NCBI GenBank assembly: GCA_023079485.1
Contig: CM041097.1
Location: 16,295,658 to 16,359,657 of the forward strand
DNA: 64,000 nt
Origin: Archilochus colubris
Taxonomy: Eukaryota > Chordata > Aves > Apodiformes > Trochilidae
Reading direction: 5' to 3'
Below are positions 39,901-56,595 of this stretch, piece after piece. The notes beneath the pieces are model-generated. The model saw only the letters and a list, made by a program, of their open reading frames with translations. It ran no database searches and was not told the origin of the DNA. A program made the position numbers and the translations under genes. Each line of letters begins with the position of its first letter. Position 1 is the stretch's first letter.

Positions 39901-41257
39901 GTGGAAATGGAAGTGGGCCATAAGTGTATTGTTTATACCACAGCAATCCCCACTTCGTGGAAGAGAATTTGGAGACCTTTTTGTCTCTTCACAGCAGAGA
40001 GAACTGTGAGTTAACCAAAATAAACCTCCTAAAGAAATCTGCAAGCTCTGCCTTTTGGGACCACCATGTGTAAATTGCAGATAAATAGGGGAGCTCATGG
40101 TACCATCATTAGGGCACTAAGACCTCCCTTAATTTATCATTTCAAATTCAATCATCTTTACCTTAAGGCACATGACCCTAGTTTGAAGCATCTTCATGTA
40201 CTTTACACCTCTTAGCAGTCTCTTTTTTCCAAAAATTCCTGGTTATCCAGATTTTAGGAGAAACATCCCCCTCTGACTGACCTTTGTGGTCTCAGTTCTT
40301 TTGCCACTTCTCCTGTCCCCTCACACTTTGTTCAGCAGGAGGTGCCCACCTCACTATTACAGAGACACTTGGAACCCCAGCCACATATTTATGTACTGTC
40401 TAAACTTAGAGATTCAGCTTTAGGCCTTTAAAACACAGAAAACTTTATTTTTCACAGAAATAAAAACAGTGATAATGTTATAGCTTTCACCTTAGAGAAA
40501 AATAATAACTTTCCCCAGAAAAATAGAGACAGAGCTTAAAAGAAGGTGATTTCATTAACCAGCAACACATAATCATTTTATGTGGGCTTAATTCATAAAC
40601 ATTCAATGGAAGAATTTTCCTAATTTATTTGTTTACAGGAATCTTGTCTGTGGACTGGCAACAAGAGACAAATACTGCACAGTTTATACCCAAGCAACAC
40701 ACCGGATCTTAATTTCATAACTGATAACTACCCAATATTTTATGCATGCTTTGTTATGCCTTATAACTGCATTACACTTCTATAATTTATTCATTTTCGG
40801 TGTTCTTTCACAGAGTGCTCTGCTGCTAAGCTGTGTTTCTGGCAACTCATTCAGTCAAAATTTCCTAATCAACTTTCACCCTTCAGAGCCCATCTCGCAG
40901 CTTTTCCCTTCCACCTGGCTAAGCCCAGCATCCTACAGCTGGGGGATTCACATTTGGAGCAAAAAGCAACTTTTCCAGACACCAGATCTGGTCCAATGCC
41001 TGCAAAAACTAAGATTTTTTTTTTTTATCCCTGTTTTTTCAGTAGCAGCTGGATGAGATCCTCAACAGGGATCATTGGTTTCTAATGCAGGAGCAGGCAA
41101 TAAGGGGTTTTTTTGGGTGCTCAGTTCCAGCATCAGAAGGGGCAAGTCATAGCACTTTGATCTTTGGTTCAACACAGTCACTTCCTAGAAATACTGGTTG
41201 TGTGAGCAAACATCTCCACAGCAACATCAGGACCAGAGCAGCTCATCATATACACAA

Positions 41258-41293
41258 ATATATATATATATATATATATTTTTATATATATAT
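41258..41293. repeat. (TA)n dinucleotide microsatellite
   Basis: Alternating TA runs for about 36 bases with a short T interruption at 41280-41283. Tyr/Ile-rich open frames over it are artefacts. Confidence 0.9.
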
Positions 41294-41890
41294 TACTTAG
41301 GGTCTCTTCAGCCACCATATAAAAACATTTCAAGTCCACCCACAACCCTCTGGACACCCTCCTCATCCTCACCTCACAACCTGACTCTTCTCTCTCTGCC
41401 TTTCAACTCATTCATTGAATTTATTCATGAATTATTATTAATGAAAAAATAACGTTGCACAGAAGTGTTTTTCTGCTTTGTTGGTGCACCCATCCTCACC
41501 CCTGGTCTGAAGAATGTGTGTGAATATTTATAAGCAGCTTCCTGTTGCCTTTCCAAAAATGTTTAATTATGCTACAGTTCATTGGCATTTCATTAAATAT
41601 ATAACAATAAGATTAAGCTTTCACCAGGCTATCTCGAGGCAGTTCAAATAGGGTGTAGCTAGCACTGCTACACTGCACAAATATTTTATCAGCCTGCTCT
41701 CAGCTTTGTTCTGCAGTAAGGGATGGCTTCAGTGCCAAACTTCAATAATAAAGAGCAGCAATGATGCTCCCTAACCTACCAGGGATGGATTTTCCCCATA
41801 CAGTTTGTGAAGGGATCTTCAGTCCCCTGCATTCATTTCAGCTCCCTGCATGGGAACATTCCATGTTTTCATTGGTGTCATTAGCATTCA

Positions 41891-41981
41891 TTATATTAAT
41901 ATATAATATATATATATATTATATGGCATATAAAATTATATATAATTAAATATATATATAATTAAATAAAATTATAAATAA
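41891..41981. repeat. AT-rich low-complexity tract
   Basis: About 90 bases are almost entirely A and T, with TATATA and AATTAAAT repeats and one short GGC interruption. Confidence 0.85.
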
Positions 41982-43234
41982 AGATGCGTGGCTCAGCATT
42001 CACCATAGATGCATGTTGCTGGGCATAAATTGGAGAATTTCCAGGGAAAAAACTGTAAGGTCATGCCCTGGCACTCTGAACAGTCACAGAATACACTATG
42101 CACTTCTGGGGGGATAAGTTTATCATCCATGGTTTATTTTATCATTCTGTGTTCCTTCTCTCTGCCACAGAGATCAGCACAATCCTCTTTGGTTGAGGCT
42201 TGCTCTGTCTTTCATGGTAAAAAATCAGATTTCCAGATAGATAATGCAGTGAAGGTTGAGTTATAAAATCAACTATGATCCATAACTGTCAGAGAAAAAA
42301 TTTCCAGCATTGGTTCTGTCTGAGCTCAGTGAAATGTGGAATATTTATAAAAACCAAAATGCCTTTTGAGTCGAGTATTAGCAAATGGGAGCTGTACGGG
42401 TGTTGAGAGAACAACTTGTCCTTGGACCTGCTGGCAGCTCTGGGAAGGAGTTCTACAACCCTGGCAGCTCCATCTTGGGTTTACCTTCAAATCTAACACC
42501 TTGAAAAGATCTCACAGGTTGAACTAAAGGGCCGAAGGAAAATTTTGATTGCTTTTCATCAGCCTATACTCAATACTGCTGAGATCACAGAGATCTGCCT
42601 GACTCTGAAGATCCTTATGCAAATTCCAGTGTTCTCCTTAAAGTGTGGATTTTTTTCTGTGTTTTTAGCTCACAAAACAGATTATTTTTTTTTTTTTTTG
42701 GCTCTGAACAGCTGTACATACTTTATAAGTACTCAGAGGACTTGGGTACTGTCATTTTTAATGTGCTCGTGGAAGTGAAGATTCACATTCATGGCCATGA
42801 AGGTGCCAGCCATGAGAAACTGGGCTCCAAGTGTAGTTTTGGATGCCCCTCAGCCAGATTAAGCAACATTTATTTCCTGTGAGAGGGAACATGATCAAAT
42901 ATCAAAGCTGCACTGCATGAATGTCCTGGGCTGAGCTGCATTGAGGGCCAGCAGCTCCTTTGCAAATATCTAAGCTATTTTGGGTGAAATTTGATCTTTA
43001 AGAGACCACTTCTATTCAGGTGAAAGTCCTGCCAGCTGACAGACTTCATATAATTCTGTATTACTGTAGGACCTAAGAAATCCTCTCTCAGGCCAGGACT
43101 CTATTCTTTGAGTTGTAAAAACACAGAAAAAAGACCAGTCCCAAATTGATGAAATACTGAGTTGAAGCTTAGCAGGTCAGGGGGGAACATATGAGGAAAG
43201 AAGGCAAAAATAACTCACCCTTCTCAGTAAATAA

Positions 43235-43346
43235 AATTATAAATGGAAAACAGGTGTGGCAAGAAGATGATTTACCCAAAGCAATAGAGGAAGAAGCAGA
43301 GCTGGGATTTAACAAGCTTCAGGAGTTTCTGATTCCCAGCACCACC
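43235..43346 (+). mobile_element. MIR-like ancient SINE fragment
   Basis: The order of words GGAAAACAGG, GATTTACCCAAAG, AGCAGAGCTGGGATTTAAC and TCTGATTCCCAGC follows the MIR/CORE-SINE 3' region (gaaactgagg… ttgcccaaggtca… gcagagctgggattcaa… tctgactcc) as remembered. It is old and decayed. The 142-codon frame spanning it (43191-43619) is not considered a gene. Confidence 0.55.
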
Positions 43347-43764
43347 TCTGATAGGGAAGTAGACAACATGGGTATGTCATTTATTCCCATTTACCTAACT
43401 ATGTCAGGTGTTAAAAAATGGGTTTTCAATAGTGAGTATTCTCCTGCTGTTGAATTAGCACCCTTTTTGCTGGTTTATGCAGATCTTAAAATGGAAATTG
43501 CTTATGGGTTCTTTTTGTTTCTAATCTGCCCTTTCATATTTTATGGGTACATCTTTGTGCTGCCCACAAGGTTGCTCAGACATATTGCACTCTTTAAAGT
43601 ATCCTACTCTGGCTGCTGAATGGATTGCAATTAAAAGTCAAAAATTCTGGGTGCAAAAAAAACCCCATAAAAACTTGCAGTTCTTTCTACAGTTTCTGCC
43701 AGTGATTGATTAATACAAAGTTGTTCAAAAACCTGGAGAATGTTGCAAAGATCAGAAAGTTGTC

Positions 43765-43791
43765 AAAAAAAAAAAAAAAAAAAAAAAAAAA
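43765..43791 (+). repeat. A27 homopolymer
   Basis: Twenty-seven consecutive A bases are followed by an AG-rich tail. No retroposed gene or SINE body is evident immediately upstream. Confidence 0.9.
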
Positions 43792-45380
43792 GAGAGAAAA
43801 AAAAGAAAAAGATGATCTCTTTTTAATGTTTACTGCAATTAAAAAACATTAAATTAACTCAGCAAGACTGGGTCTGAGGCAATTAGGAGATATGAGACAT
43901 TACTTGTCAGCCTGATTGCACTCTGCTTGTATTTTAGACTGGAGAGATGTCAGTTTTCCCAGAGTTATGAGAGCTCTGTTATCAAAGTCTGCAAAGTATT
44001 ACACTGTGTGAGCACTAGACTGATACTTCTAAAATTGAGTAAGATTGAATTAAAGCATCCAGTTTGATAGGCTCCCTGTGGGAAGAATCCAGGATTTCTC
44101 CTAGACAGCATTATTCAGCCTGAAATCTTTTGGTTTGGATTTGTATTCTTTAACTTATCAAACAACTTTACAACTCCCAGAGAAAATGGGATCTCAGCCT
44201 GTTTAGGAAAAACAGAACCCCTCAAATGACATGTTCTTTCATTCTGGTTTTCTCATCCTCCCAGAAACTGCTCCCACCCCCATAATTCATTCCTCACCCC
44301 ATGACATCCCAATGAAGTGAAAGAAACTACACATCACATTCAATTCTCTGAGATTTTATTTTACAGGAATAGGTGAGGACAGGGTTACATATTTCCCTAT
44401 TCTAGTTTATATAGTTTATATTCTAGTTTAAATCTAGTTTATATTTTTTATTTTTATTAAAAAAAAATAAATAACAAAACAACCTGAAAGATTTTACCTA
44501 CCTCTGTACTCTGCCCACTGCCAAAAGTCTCCATCAGTTCAAGTGTCTTTCATGGGGAGTTTGAACTTTAATCCATTTTAAAAATAACTCACAATTTATT
44601 GAATAAAATAAAATTGATATCTTTTCATTAAGCTGACAAAGACTGCTGGTGTCTGTAAAATGTGTTCTCTATTTAAATTTTATTTATATCAATCTTCTCT
44701 GGTGAGAACTACCTTGAAATGGAATGCTCTCTACCTACAGTGCAAACCTTCCCATCCTGCAGCCAGTGTCCTACTGATTTTGAAAGTGAGCTTTGCTTCT
44801 TATTCCTTGGTGTGAGATGATACCTATGATCAGGAGGAAGCAAAATCTCCTATCTCTGCTCCTTTGTATTCTATTTCTATATGAACAAAACGTGTACACT
44901 TTATCACAGGCAAAAAAGAGAGAGCTGCTGTGGCTTTGTAATGGCAAATGAAGCAGCAATCTTGGAACATTTTAATACACAGCACGTTCCCTCTAAACTG
45001 TTGCAAAATGCATGATGGTACTTTGCTCTGTTTTCATATTTCAGGGTCTTCCATAAACATGAATTAAAGTTATATATGACTCTGGGAGGATTGTCATATT
45101 TTTACATCACTAAATAAAATGTCTTTATATTTACTGTCATATATAGCTTGTCATATTGCTAAAGTGGTTTCCTAAATACAAATGCAGAAAAGTTTAAAGG
45201 GCATTCTATCTACAACAACAACAAAAAAAAGTCTTTCCATGTTTTTTTACACACATTGGAGTAGCAAACATGACACAAACAAGGGCCCACAGGTTTTGTG
45301 TGGACGTTTTCTCCCAGACCACCTTCTGCCTGGGTCCTGTTCCTTAGGGGGCAGTGAGTTTGAATGACTGAGTAGCTGCA

Positions 45381-45708
45381 GTTTAATGCCTTTGAGAAAT
45401 GTGAAATTCAACAAGTTTTGGAGTTTCAGCAAGTAAAGAAGTTGTCATTAAATGGATTGGGTATTCATTTTATTTTCTAATACTATTTGTTTCAAGAGGA
45501 AGGCGATGCAGTGGTTAGTGTTTAGTTGGTTTGTTAGTGGTTTAATGCCTTTAATGCCTTTGAGAAAGTGAAATTCAACAAGTTTTAGAGTTTCAGCAAG
45601 TAAAGAAGTTGTCATCAAATGGATTGGGTATTCATTTTATTTTCTAATACTATTTGTTTCAAGAGGAAGGCGATGCGGTGGTTAGTGTGTTCGTGTTGGT
45701 TTGATCTC
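45381..45708 (+). repeat. Tandem duplication, unit about 168 bp, two copies
   Basis: A block beginning TTTAATGCCTTTGAGAAA and ending around GGCGATGC[A/G]GTGGTTAGTG occurs at about 45381-45530 and again at about 45549-45697. The offset is about 168 bases. By eye the copies differ by only a one-base deletion and about three substitutions over about 150 bp, so the duplication is fairly recent. Neither copy contains a recognisable gene. Confidence 0.92.
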
Positions 45709-46695
45709 AGTTTTGGTAAATATTTAAAGAGCTTCGGTGCATTTTTACTGTCATCTTGTAATAGAGTAATTTGTTCCCAAAATTCAAGGGGAAAATGTCC
45801 CCAGCCAGCTCTTTTTCTGCAGCAAAACTTTGTGCTCCAGATGATGCACAGAAATGATTCAAAAAACCCCAATCACTACCCCTGTGCAACCTACAAAGGT
45901 GCTCATGAACTTTAAATGTGAAAGCCACTGAATCCAGTCTAAGCTGCTCATTCCCTGCAGCCAGCTAGGGCATTATGGTTGGGAACAAATTAATTTTAAA
46001 ATGCTATAGAATTGTGTAAACAGTAACAAGCATAAGCCATTCTCTTTCCCTGTCTTCAATCTGATCTCTTCTCTGCAGTTTATTTCCCTGTTTGGTACAC
46101 ATGATCAGAAAATGCCATTTCAACCAAATTCCTTTTTGTCTGTTAACTCCTGCAGACTAAATACATCAAAAGTTAAATATTTTGATCTAAAATTTTCTAT
46201 AGCCTTCTACAAAAGGTAAAAAATATAAAATTCCAGTGTGAACTGGACTCCAGAAATATCTCAGTAATTTTTTGAAGGAAGTTACTTTCTCTCCAGCTCC
46301 ATTAGCTACATGCTTAGAGTTTAATATCCTTATAAAAGAGGCATTTTCTTGAAAAGAACTTGTATATAAGCAATCCCATATTTACATTTTCAGGAGCTTG
46401 GGGAACAAAAAAACCCCAAACACAAACAAAGCAGGAGCAGTCGAGCCTCTTTTCTCTCAGCTCCTTTTTCTTTCCCCATGGCTGAGGTTTTTGGCTCAGT
46501 CAGATCAACCTTGCATGAAAAAACTCCAGGCTTCATGAACACAATCAAAACCCCTCCAAACCATTCCAGGCATCTGATTCAGCATGATGGGAGCACCCAC
46601 AGCCTGTGATGCCTGGTGACTACCAGAAGCCTGGAATTCTCAGCCAGAATTAATAGTTTGGGTCACTGAGAAGTTTGGGTTCCCCAGGAACTGGG

Positions 46696-47471
46696 TGTCA
46701 CGGTTTAACACTGGCCTGGCAATTAAACCAAATAACAGACACTCTCTATTAATCTCTCTCTCCTCCTTGATAAAGAAAGGAGAGAGAATAAGGGAGAGAG
46801 GCTTATGGGTTGGAAACTAAACTACACAACTTTAATGAAACAGTAATGATAAATAGGAAAAATTACTAAATATATACAAATATACAGGAAAATGGAAACC
46901 ACATTCCTCCCCCCTTCCCCCCAGTAACTCTCACATCACCACCGAGGCTGCAGGGCAGCCCTGGGAAAGTCCAGGCTGGAATCCTGGATTTGGCAGCAGT
47001 TGGGAACTGGAGGCAGGAACACACAGATTCAGGCTGGTATGGATCAGGACCACAGGCAGAGGAATGGATAGAATCCTTCCAGGATGCTGGGGGAAGGAAG
47101 GGAAGCAGGAAATCATGGCTTGGCCCTCGTGATCCCTCAAATTTATACTTAGTATGATGTATATGGGATGGAATACTCTGGTCAATTCTGGCATCTATCT
47201 TGTCTGTTCCTCCCTAAAGGAGGGCTGCAGGTGTGACCTCTTTATTCCTTCTGGAGGGTAAAAGTTTTTCCTCAGAGCTGAGCAGTGTCCTTGGCTCTGC
47301 ACACCAGTCTCTAGCAGTAACTATAAACATCAAGTGTTATCAATCCTAGAAGCAGACACTGTCTGAGAAACTTGCTGTTAATTTCAGCAAGTGCAACTAC
47401 TTACAAGAGACTTAGCTAAAAGCAAAAGTACAAGACAGAAAATCACCTTTATCCTGGCCCAAACCAGGACA
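46696..47471 (-). mobile_element. Solo LTR of an endogenous retrovirus (ERVL-like), minus orientation
   Basis: On the minus strand the element starts TGTCCTGGTTTGGGCCAGG, a sequence typical of songbird LTRs, and ends TTAAACCGTGACA, giving TG…CA termini. It is flanked by a perfect 5-bp duplication CTGGG (46691-46695 and 47472-47476), the length expected for ERVL-type integration. Within it, in the right order on the minus strand, are a TATAAAT box (47147-47141) and an ATTAAA poly(A) signal (46836-46831) followed by GT-rich sequence. No gag, pol or env sequence adjoins it, so internal recombination has left a solo LTR. It lies antisense to TAFA1. Family assignment is from memory. Confidence 0.9.
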
Positions 47472-51590
<4,119 letters not shown>

Positions 51591-53902
51591 TAGGAGATTT
51601 TAATTGGAAACAGAATCACTAAGAATTGATAAAATAAAATCTGTTCCATCATCATAATTGCTGCAAAAGTCTTAAAGATCACTGCTCACCTCCTCAGTGC
51701 CCCAGAGCTTCTGGCCAGAATTCAGTGACAATTTGCATGGATTCAGGCTGGGTCCAGGCTTCAGAACCAAGAGCAGCTGCATCACCAGGTCACTTTCTCA
51801 CTGATATTGTCACCTCAGAAAAAAAACAATTAAAGAAAAAGCAATTTCAATCACTGAGTCCCCTTCTGACAGCTGAAGGGAATAACATTGGATGGAAGGG
51901 ACCCTTTAGTGTCCTGCTCTTTAGATGCTGAAGCTTTAGGTAACACAGGAAAACAGGTGACAACTTTCACCATTTCTTGCTAGGAAAATGCAGAGATACA
52001 GCTGCAAAGAGAACAAGGATTTTTTAATTTATTTTACTAAAAATAGATTCTCATTTTTCTTTCTTGCTTTGTGCAATTGTTTCACTACCACTTTCTTTAA
52101 AACTGTCATCTACACCTGTGCTTAACAATTTTAATTAAATTATTTTCATACCCCGACTGAATTACTGGATTTTTTTCCAAGAAAATTACATGGTTGTCAA
52201 GTCAAAATATTTTTATAAATGGATACATTTTGTTTTTCAGTGAAGTGGAAAATAACTTTTGAAACCTGCTAAAAAAAAATAATAAAAAAAAAGAAAAGTC
52301 AAATTTTTAAGACATTTTCCCCTGTTTATTAAGAAGTTCTACATATACTTTTCCAGCTACTAATTCACATGAATGTGCAGCTTTGTGCTATGACTTCCTT
52401 CTTCCTTTTTCCACTATCCTATCTATAGTAATTGTTCATATGTTCTAGGCCTTTTGTTAAAGGATTTTACCCCAACTGAATCCCCATGCCTTCTGAATTT
52501 ATGTTTTTTTTCCCTCCATATGACTGACCCCAGGATGATGATATGCATTGCAACTCCACTTTCTTGAATGCTGCCTTCTGGCATGGCCAATAATCCACAT
52601 TTTTGGGTACATAATGTACACACAGGAGGATTTCTTTACAGAAAGCAGTAAGATGCCCCTAAAAACAGAATGCACTTTATCCCTTTGCCATCTCCCAGTG
52701 CAAAGGAGAAAGCATGGAATGAACAGTGATTCCTTGGCACAAATTTTTCTTGGAGTGTCATTGGTGCTGCAAAGCACTCTATGGATCATGCCCTGTTCTA
52801 TGTGCCATGCAGGGCAGTTAAAAAAATCAAATTAAAGCTGCTACTTGTCCTTCTGAGTGAAGCAAAGTTTTTCCATTTTACAATGAAAGCAAGAAATGTT
52901 AAAGAAGTAATAAGCAACCCAAAAAAAAAAAAAAAAGAATGCTATACTTTTGCTAATTTACAAAGATTTAGTAGTTCTGCAGCCTGCCTGCAAATTATAT
53001 AATTTAGGCACTGCATTTGCCTTTTTCTGTCAAATTGTTCTGCTCTTAACTCCCCCAAACCCTCAGCATATAAACTACTTTCAGGCAATAGCTTACATCT
53101 AGAAGTGACTGCTAGAAAGTTAGCTTCATTAATATGCAGATGTATGGTCCAATCTATTTGGTATGCATTATTGTATTTCACTTAAATTAAATACTTACAG
53201 AGTGAGTGCTCATAGCTGAAAAAAAAAAAATTTCTTCATTTACCCACAGGAGTTATTTTAATTAGCTTGTGAGGGGACTACCTTGTGGTGCTGCTTCCAG
53301 TAGAATTTTACTTTGTTGCTTTAAAAATACCATTACAGAACCCAATTGACAAAGGCAATGTGACATGATGTGCTTAGCAACTGTCTCTTGCATTTTTGGA
53401 GCAAAAAAATTCTACTTCAGAATCCCTGAAACTTTGCTTGAATCCCTACTGCTGTGCCAAGCCTAGCAAAAGAAATATAAAACAATAGAAGCAATCAGAT
53501 CCTGAAATGGGCATTTTTGTTTTTTTGTTTTGTCATTTCAGATGGCATCAGAGAAAGAGATTACACTGTAATCTGTACTGACCCCAGCCCAGGCTGCAAG
53601 ATTGGGCCATGTGTGTCTAATTTATGTAGTTAAGGAAGCTCAGAAAGCAGAAGAAACAAGACAAATCAGCCAACGTCCTAGATAGATCTGTGGTGATTAG
53701 CCAAAAAAAGCCACAGCAAGTCACCATAGGCTACAAACTGTTTTAATGAAGGCTTTTCCTTACACTAAATATATTTATGTCAGGCAGCTGCTCTCCTGAC
53801 AAGGAAAAATTTGCATTTATAACTTATGTGTGGGGTCAAAATACCTTTAAGTTCATTCTTCAAGGTTCGCAGTAAATCACAGCTAAGCACATGTGCATGA
53901 AT

Positions 53903-53955
53903 ATCTATCTATCTATCTATCTATCTATATATATATATATATATATCTATATATG
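53903..53955. repeat. (TATC)n plus (TA)n microsatellite
   Basis: About seven ATCT units run directly into about twelve TA units. It is likely length-polymorphic. Ser/Ile/Tyr-rich frames here are artefacts. Confidence 0.93.
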
Positions 53956-55214
53956 ATTTCATGTATATACACAATATTTGTAATTTGTGGTTGGTTCTCA
54001 GATGTGATTAATACTTTTTGGTGTCAGAAGGAGGTGCACAACAGCCCCAGTGCAGGTTTTGCCAGCACATCTTTCATTCCTTCCTTTCTCTGCATTTACT
54101 CTCATGCTCAGTCCTTCAGCACACCTCACTAATTGAGTTGTTAAAGCCAAAGATAAAAAGCTCACAGCCTCTGTAAATCAATTTGTTTTCTCCTGATGGT
54201 CAGAGCAGGTGACAATGGAAAGAATGGAAAGAAATGGAAGCAATGGAAAGAAATATTTTCCTAATTCAATTTTTGGAGCAGTTTCAAAGCTTCTTTAAGC
54301 TGCTTCTTCACTCCTTTTTTTCTTTTTCTTCTAAAAGCACCTACATTTCAGTGATTTCCTTACAAACATGAGGCTCTTGGAGCTGTTCTAGGACTTGGCT
54401 GGAGATCACATCACTACATTTCAGCCGAGCAGCTGGCACCAGGAGAAATGCAAGAGCACAGGATCTGTCTGGATGCTGGGAGGTGGTGCCTGCAAGGGCA
54501 CATAAATGCCTGCAAAAAACAGGGAAAAGTGGCTCTTCATCCATGCTGGGTTTTTTTCACTTCCCATCTGAACCAGGGAGTCACTCAGAAGCTCTTGACA
54601 TTGAGTTGGTGCCTACACATGTCCCTGTGCAGAGCTTTGCAGGGACCCTGGGGAGCACTGAGCTCTTCCCATGGACTCTTGCCTGAGCTCACATCCACAC
54701 TGTATAATCCACACTAACACCACCTGCCCTGCACCTACTCACCCTCTGAATACTTCTGAAAGTTGATTTTCTACTGATATTGTGGAAGACAGAAATTGAG
54801 CACTTGGGGACTGGGAGAGCAGTTCAGGAGGGAGCATCTCCCCAGCTTCCCAGCCTTCCCCCTGCATCATTTACCACTCACCCCTGTTTTCCAGAGTAAC
54901 ACTTGGTTCTCTATTTTGCCATCAGAGAAATGTCATTTTAGGGGGCCCCAGGGGACCTGAGTGTCACATTTCTCAGCTGCCACTGCTCATCTCATGCTGC
55001 AGCAAACAGCACCTGAGGTGCCCACGGCCCTGGGGCACTGTGGTCCCTTGTCATTCCCTGCTCCTACACCAACAACACAAATTCTGGAGGCAGTGTACAA
55101 GTGAGAAAGTGATGGATTCACCCCCAAGAGAGAAAACCCAACAGAGTCACTTGTCAGTGGCAAAGCAGGAGAGTGGAAAATGCTAAGTGGGGGAAGGAAA
55201 CCATTTACCAGAGC

Positions 55215-55244
55215 TTTTCTTTCTTTCTTTCTTTCTTTCTTTTT
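55215..55244 (+). repeat. (CTTT)n microsatellite
   Basis: About six CTTT units end in a T-run. It is pyrimidine-only on the + strand, like the two large arrays in the preceding intron but far shorter. Confidence 0.9.
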
Positions 55245-56189
55245 TAAGCTGTCCAACTAGTTTAATATATCAGATGATTCCTAGATCACTTTTTTTGCTT
55301 TGGAGAAGTGAAGCAACCCCTCTGTTTCTGTGATAACAGACTCTGTAATTAAGAGGTCAGATCAAAGCAATGGAGCACAAGATAGTAAATATCTCTTGCT
55401 ACAAGACTTACTGCTGCAATCCATCATATCCCCCAGTGCTCAGCTAACACTTTGTAGCCCTGATTTAATACCTGAGCCTGCTCATATTCAAGTCCATTTG
55501 AGTTTCACTGCTTACCTGGTCATCTAGGAAAGAATTGGACCCCTTCTGCCATTCCTCTGTGTATGGGAGTGAGATAGAAACAAAAGCTTCTGCTCAAAAG
55601 GGTTGGGTTTGCTCCTGGGCAGTCAGTCTTATTTCAGCATCCTAAAAAAACCTTTTGGTGATGCAGGTTCTTCTTCAAGCCATTAGTGGTCCCACAGTGG
55701 TGGTGCTAGGTGTAAGGAGTGATGGGTGTACAGCTGTACAGTCTGTTGTAGGCTGTTATCTCACTCCAGGTGAGTGGATGCAGCCAATTCTATCCCCACT
55801 CACACCCATCCTGCCCAGCTTTGGGTGGGTGAGTTGGTGGGGGTCCAAATGAACCTTAAAGATGGATTCATCTTCATGCCTTTATCTAGCAGAAGCTGTC
55901 AGCATCAGTCTGAAAAGGGGAGGGTGGAAAGATGGGGGGAACATGGCCCATGCCCCACATATCCTGGTGGTGCAGGAGATGGACCTGTGCCCAGGTGATG
56001 GACACGCACTCAGAGTCTGCCTCATCCACACTTAAATCCCTGCAGCCCCAAAAGAAAAAAAAAAAACCCTCCCCAAATACTGTGATTTAAACAGCTATAG
56101 CATGAGCAGGATGAGGTGCCACACAGCCTGGGTCTCTTGTCTCAAAACTTATTTTATATAACTGATTATTTACCACTTTCTTACTGCAG

Positions 56190-56207
56190 ATCCACCCAAG
56201 GACCTAA
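56190..56207 (+). CDS. TAFA1: TAFA1 terminal coding exon (IHPRT and stop)
   Basis: Immediately after the acceptor TTACTGCAG the sequence reads ATC CAC CCA AGG ACC TAA, giving I-H-P-R-T-stop in the phase-0 frame left by exon B. This five-residue tail after KTTR is characteristic of TAFA1; TAFA4 ends differently (KVTR). The coding part is only 18 bases, so an ORF search by length would miss it. The identification rests on the acceptor, phase and exact tail all agreeing. The exon continues as the 3' UTR. Confidence 0.94.
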   Translation: MHPRT

Positions 56208-56517
56208 CAGAGCATCAACTGCATGGAGGTACTGACAGCCCTGCTGATTTATGAGGACAAAGTATTGAAAGTTTAAAACCATCTCAGCATTTACAAGCCA
56301 AATGGATTTCTTATTTGCACTTTGACTGTTTACCAGATAACAACAGTGGCTTTACTGTGGGAAAGAAAAAAAGAATTCAGTGGAAATAATGCCCCTGCTC
56401 TTTTTGGCAGCCGAAAATCAAAATGAAGAAAATGGTTCCTTTGGTAATGTTTCTGAAATTGCAAAGTACAAACATCAGTATAAGTTTGGATCTACAATTT
56501 ACTTTATACCAGTTAAA

Positions 56518-56556
56518 GTATATATATATATATATAAATATATATATAAATATATG
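56518..56556. repeat. TA-rich microsatellite within the 3' UTR
   Basis: TA repeats with A interruptions end about 10 bases before the poly(A) signal. Length variation here would alter the spacing and local structure of the mRNA 3' end. Confidence 0.9.
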
Positions 56557-56565
56557 ATATTTTGA

Positions 56566-56571
56566 AATAAA
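56566..56571 (+). terminator. TAFA1: TAFA1 poly(A) signal AATAAA
   Basis: This is a canonical AATAAA hexamer. A GT/T-rich downstream element (GGTGTAATTATTTCTTTGTTTG, about 56620-56641) sits about 50 bases further on. It is the first convincing signal after the stop codon. Confidence 0.8.
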
Positions 56572-56595
56572 AGCCTCACTCTTCAAGAAATTGAA

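Larger units (their letters stand above)
27677..46695 (+). other. TAFA1: Intronic sequence, TAFA1 large intron, segment 4
   Basis: No exon is recognised across this 19-kb stretch. Separately listed items are three enhancer-like candidates (28395-28460, 35650-35785, 36776-36905), (TA)n tracts at 41258-41293 and 41891-41981, a MIR-like fragment (43235-43346), A27 at 43765-43791 and a tandem duplication (45381-45708). Minor items are an AAAT-plus-A run at about 31717-31753 and a C/A-rich low-complexity patch at about 39087-39173. The palindrome TTCATGGCCATGAA occurs twice (39273-39286 and 42788-42801). The 164-codon frame at 28753-29247 has no recognisable domain. Confidence 0.65.
56208..56595 (+). 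other. TAFA1: TAFA1 3' untranslated region
   Basis: The UTR runs from the stop codon to just beyond the AATAAA at 56566-56571. It contains overlapping seed-complementary words TTTGCAC (56314-56320, miR-19 type) and GCACTTT (56317-56323, miR-17 type). A TA-rich tract at about 56518-56556 lies directly before the poly(A) signal. The exact cleavage site is inferred. A longer alternative UTR cannot be excluded. Confidence 0.75.

Noticed and set aside
41198..41452. Tyr/Ile-repeat frame
   Set aside because: Translation of a TA microsatellite.
43191..43619. 142-codon + strand frame
   Set aside because: It overlaps a MIR-like repeat and shows no family resemblance.
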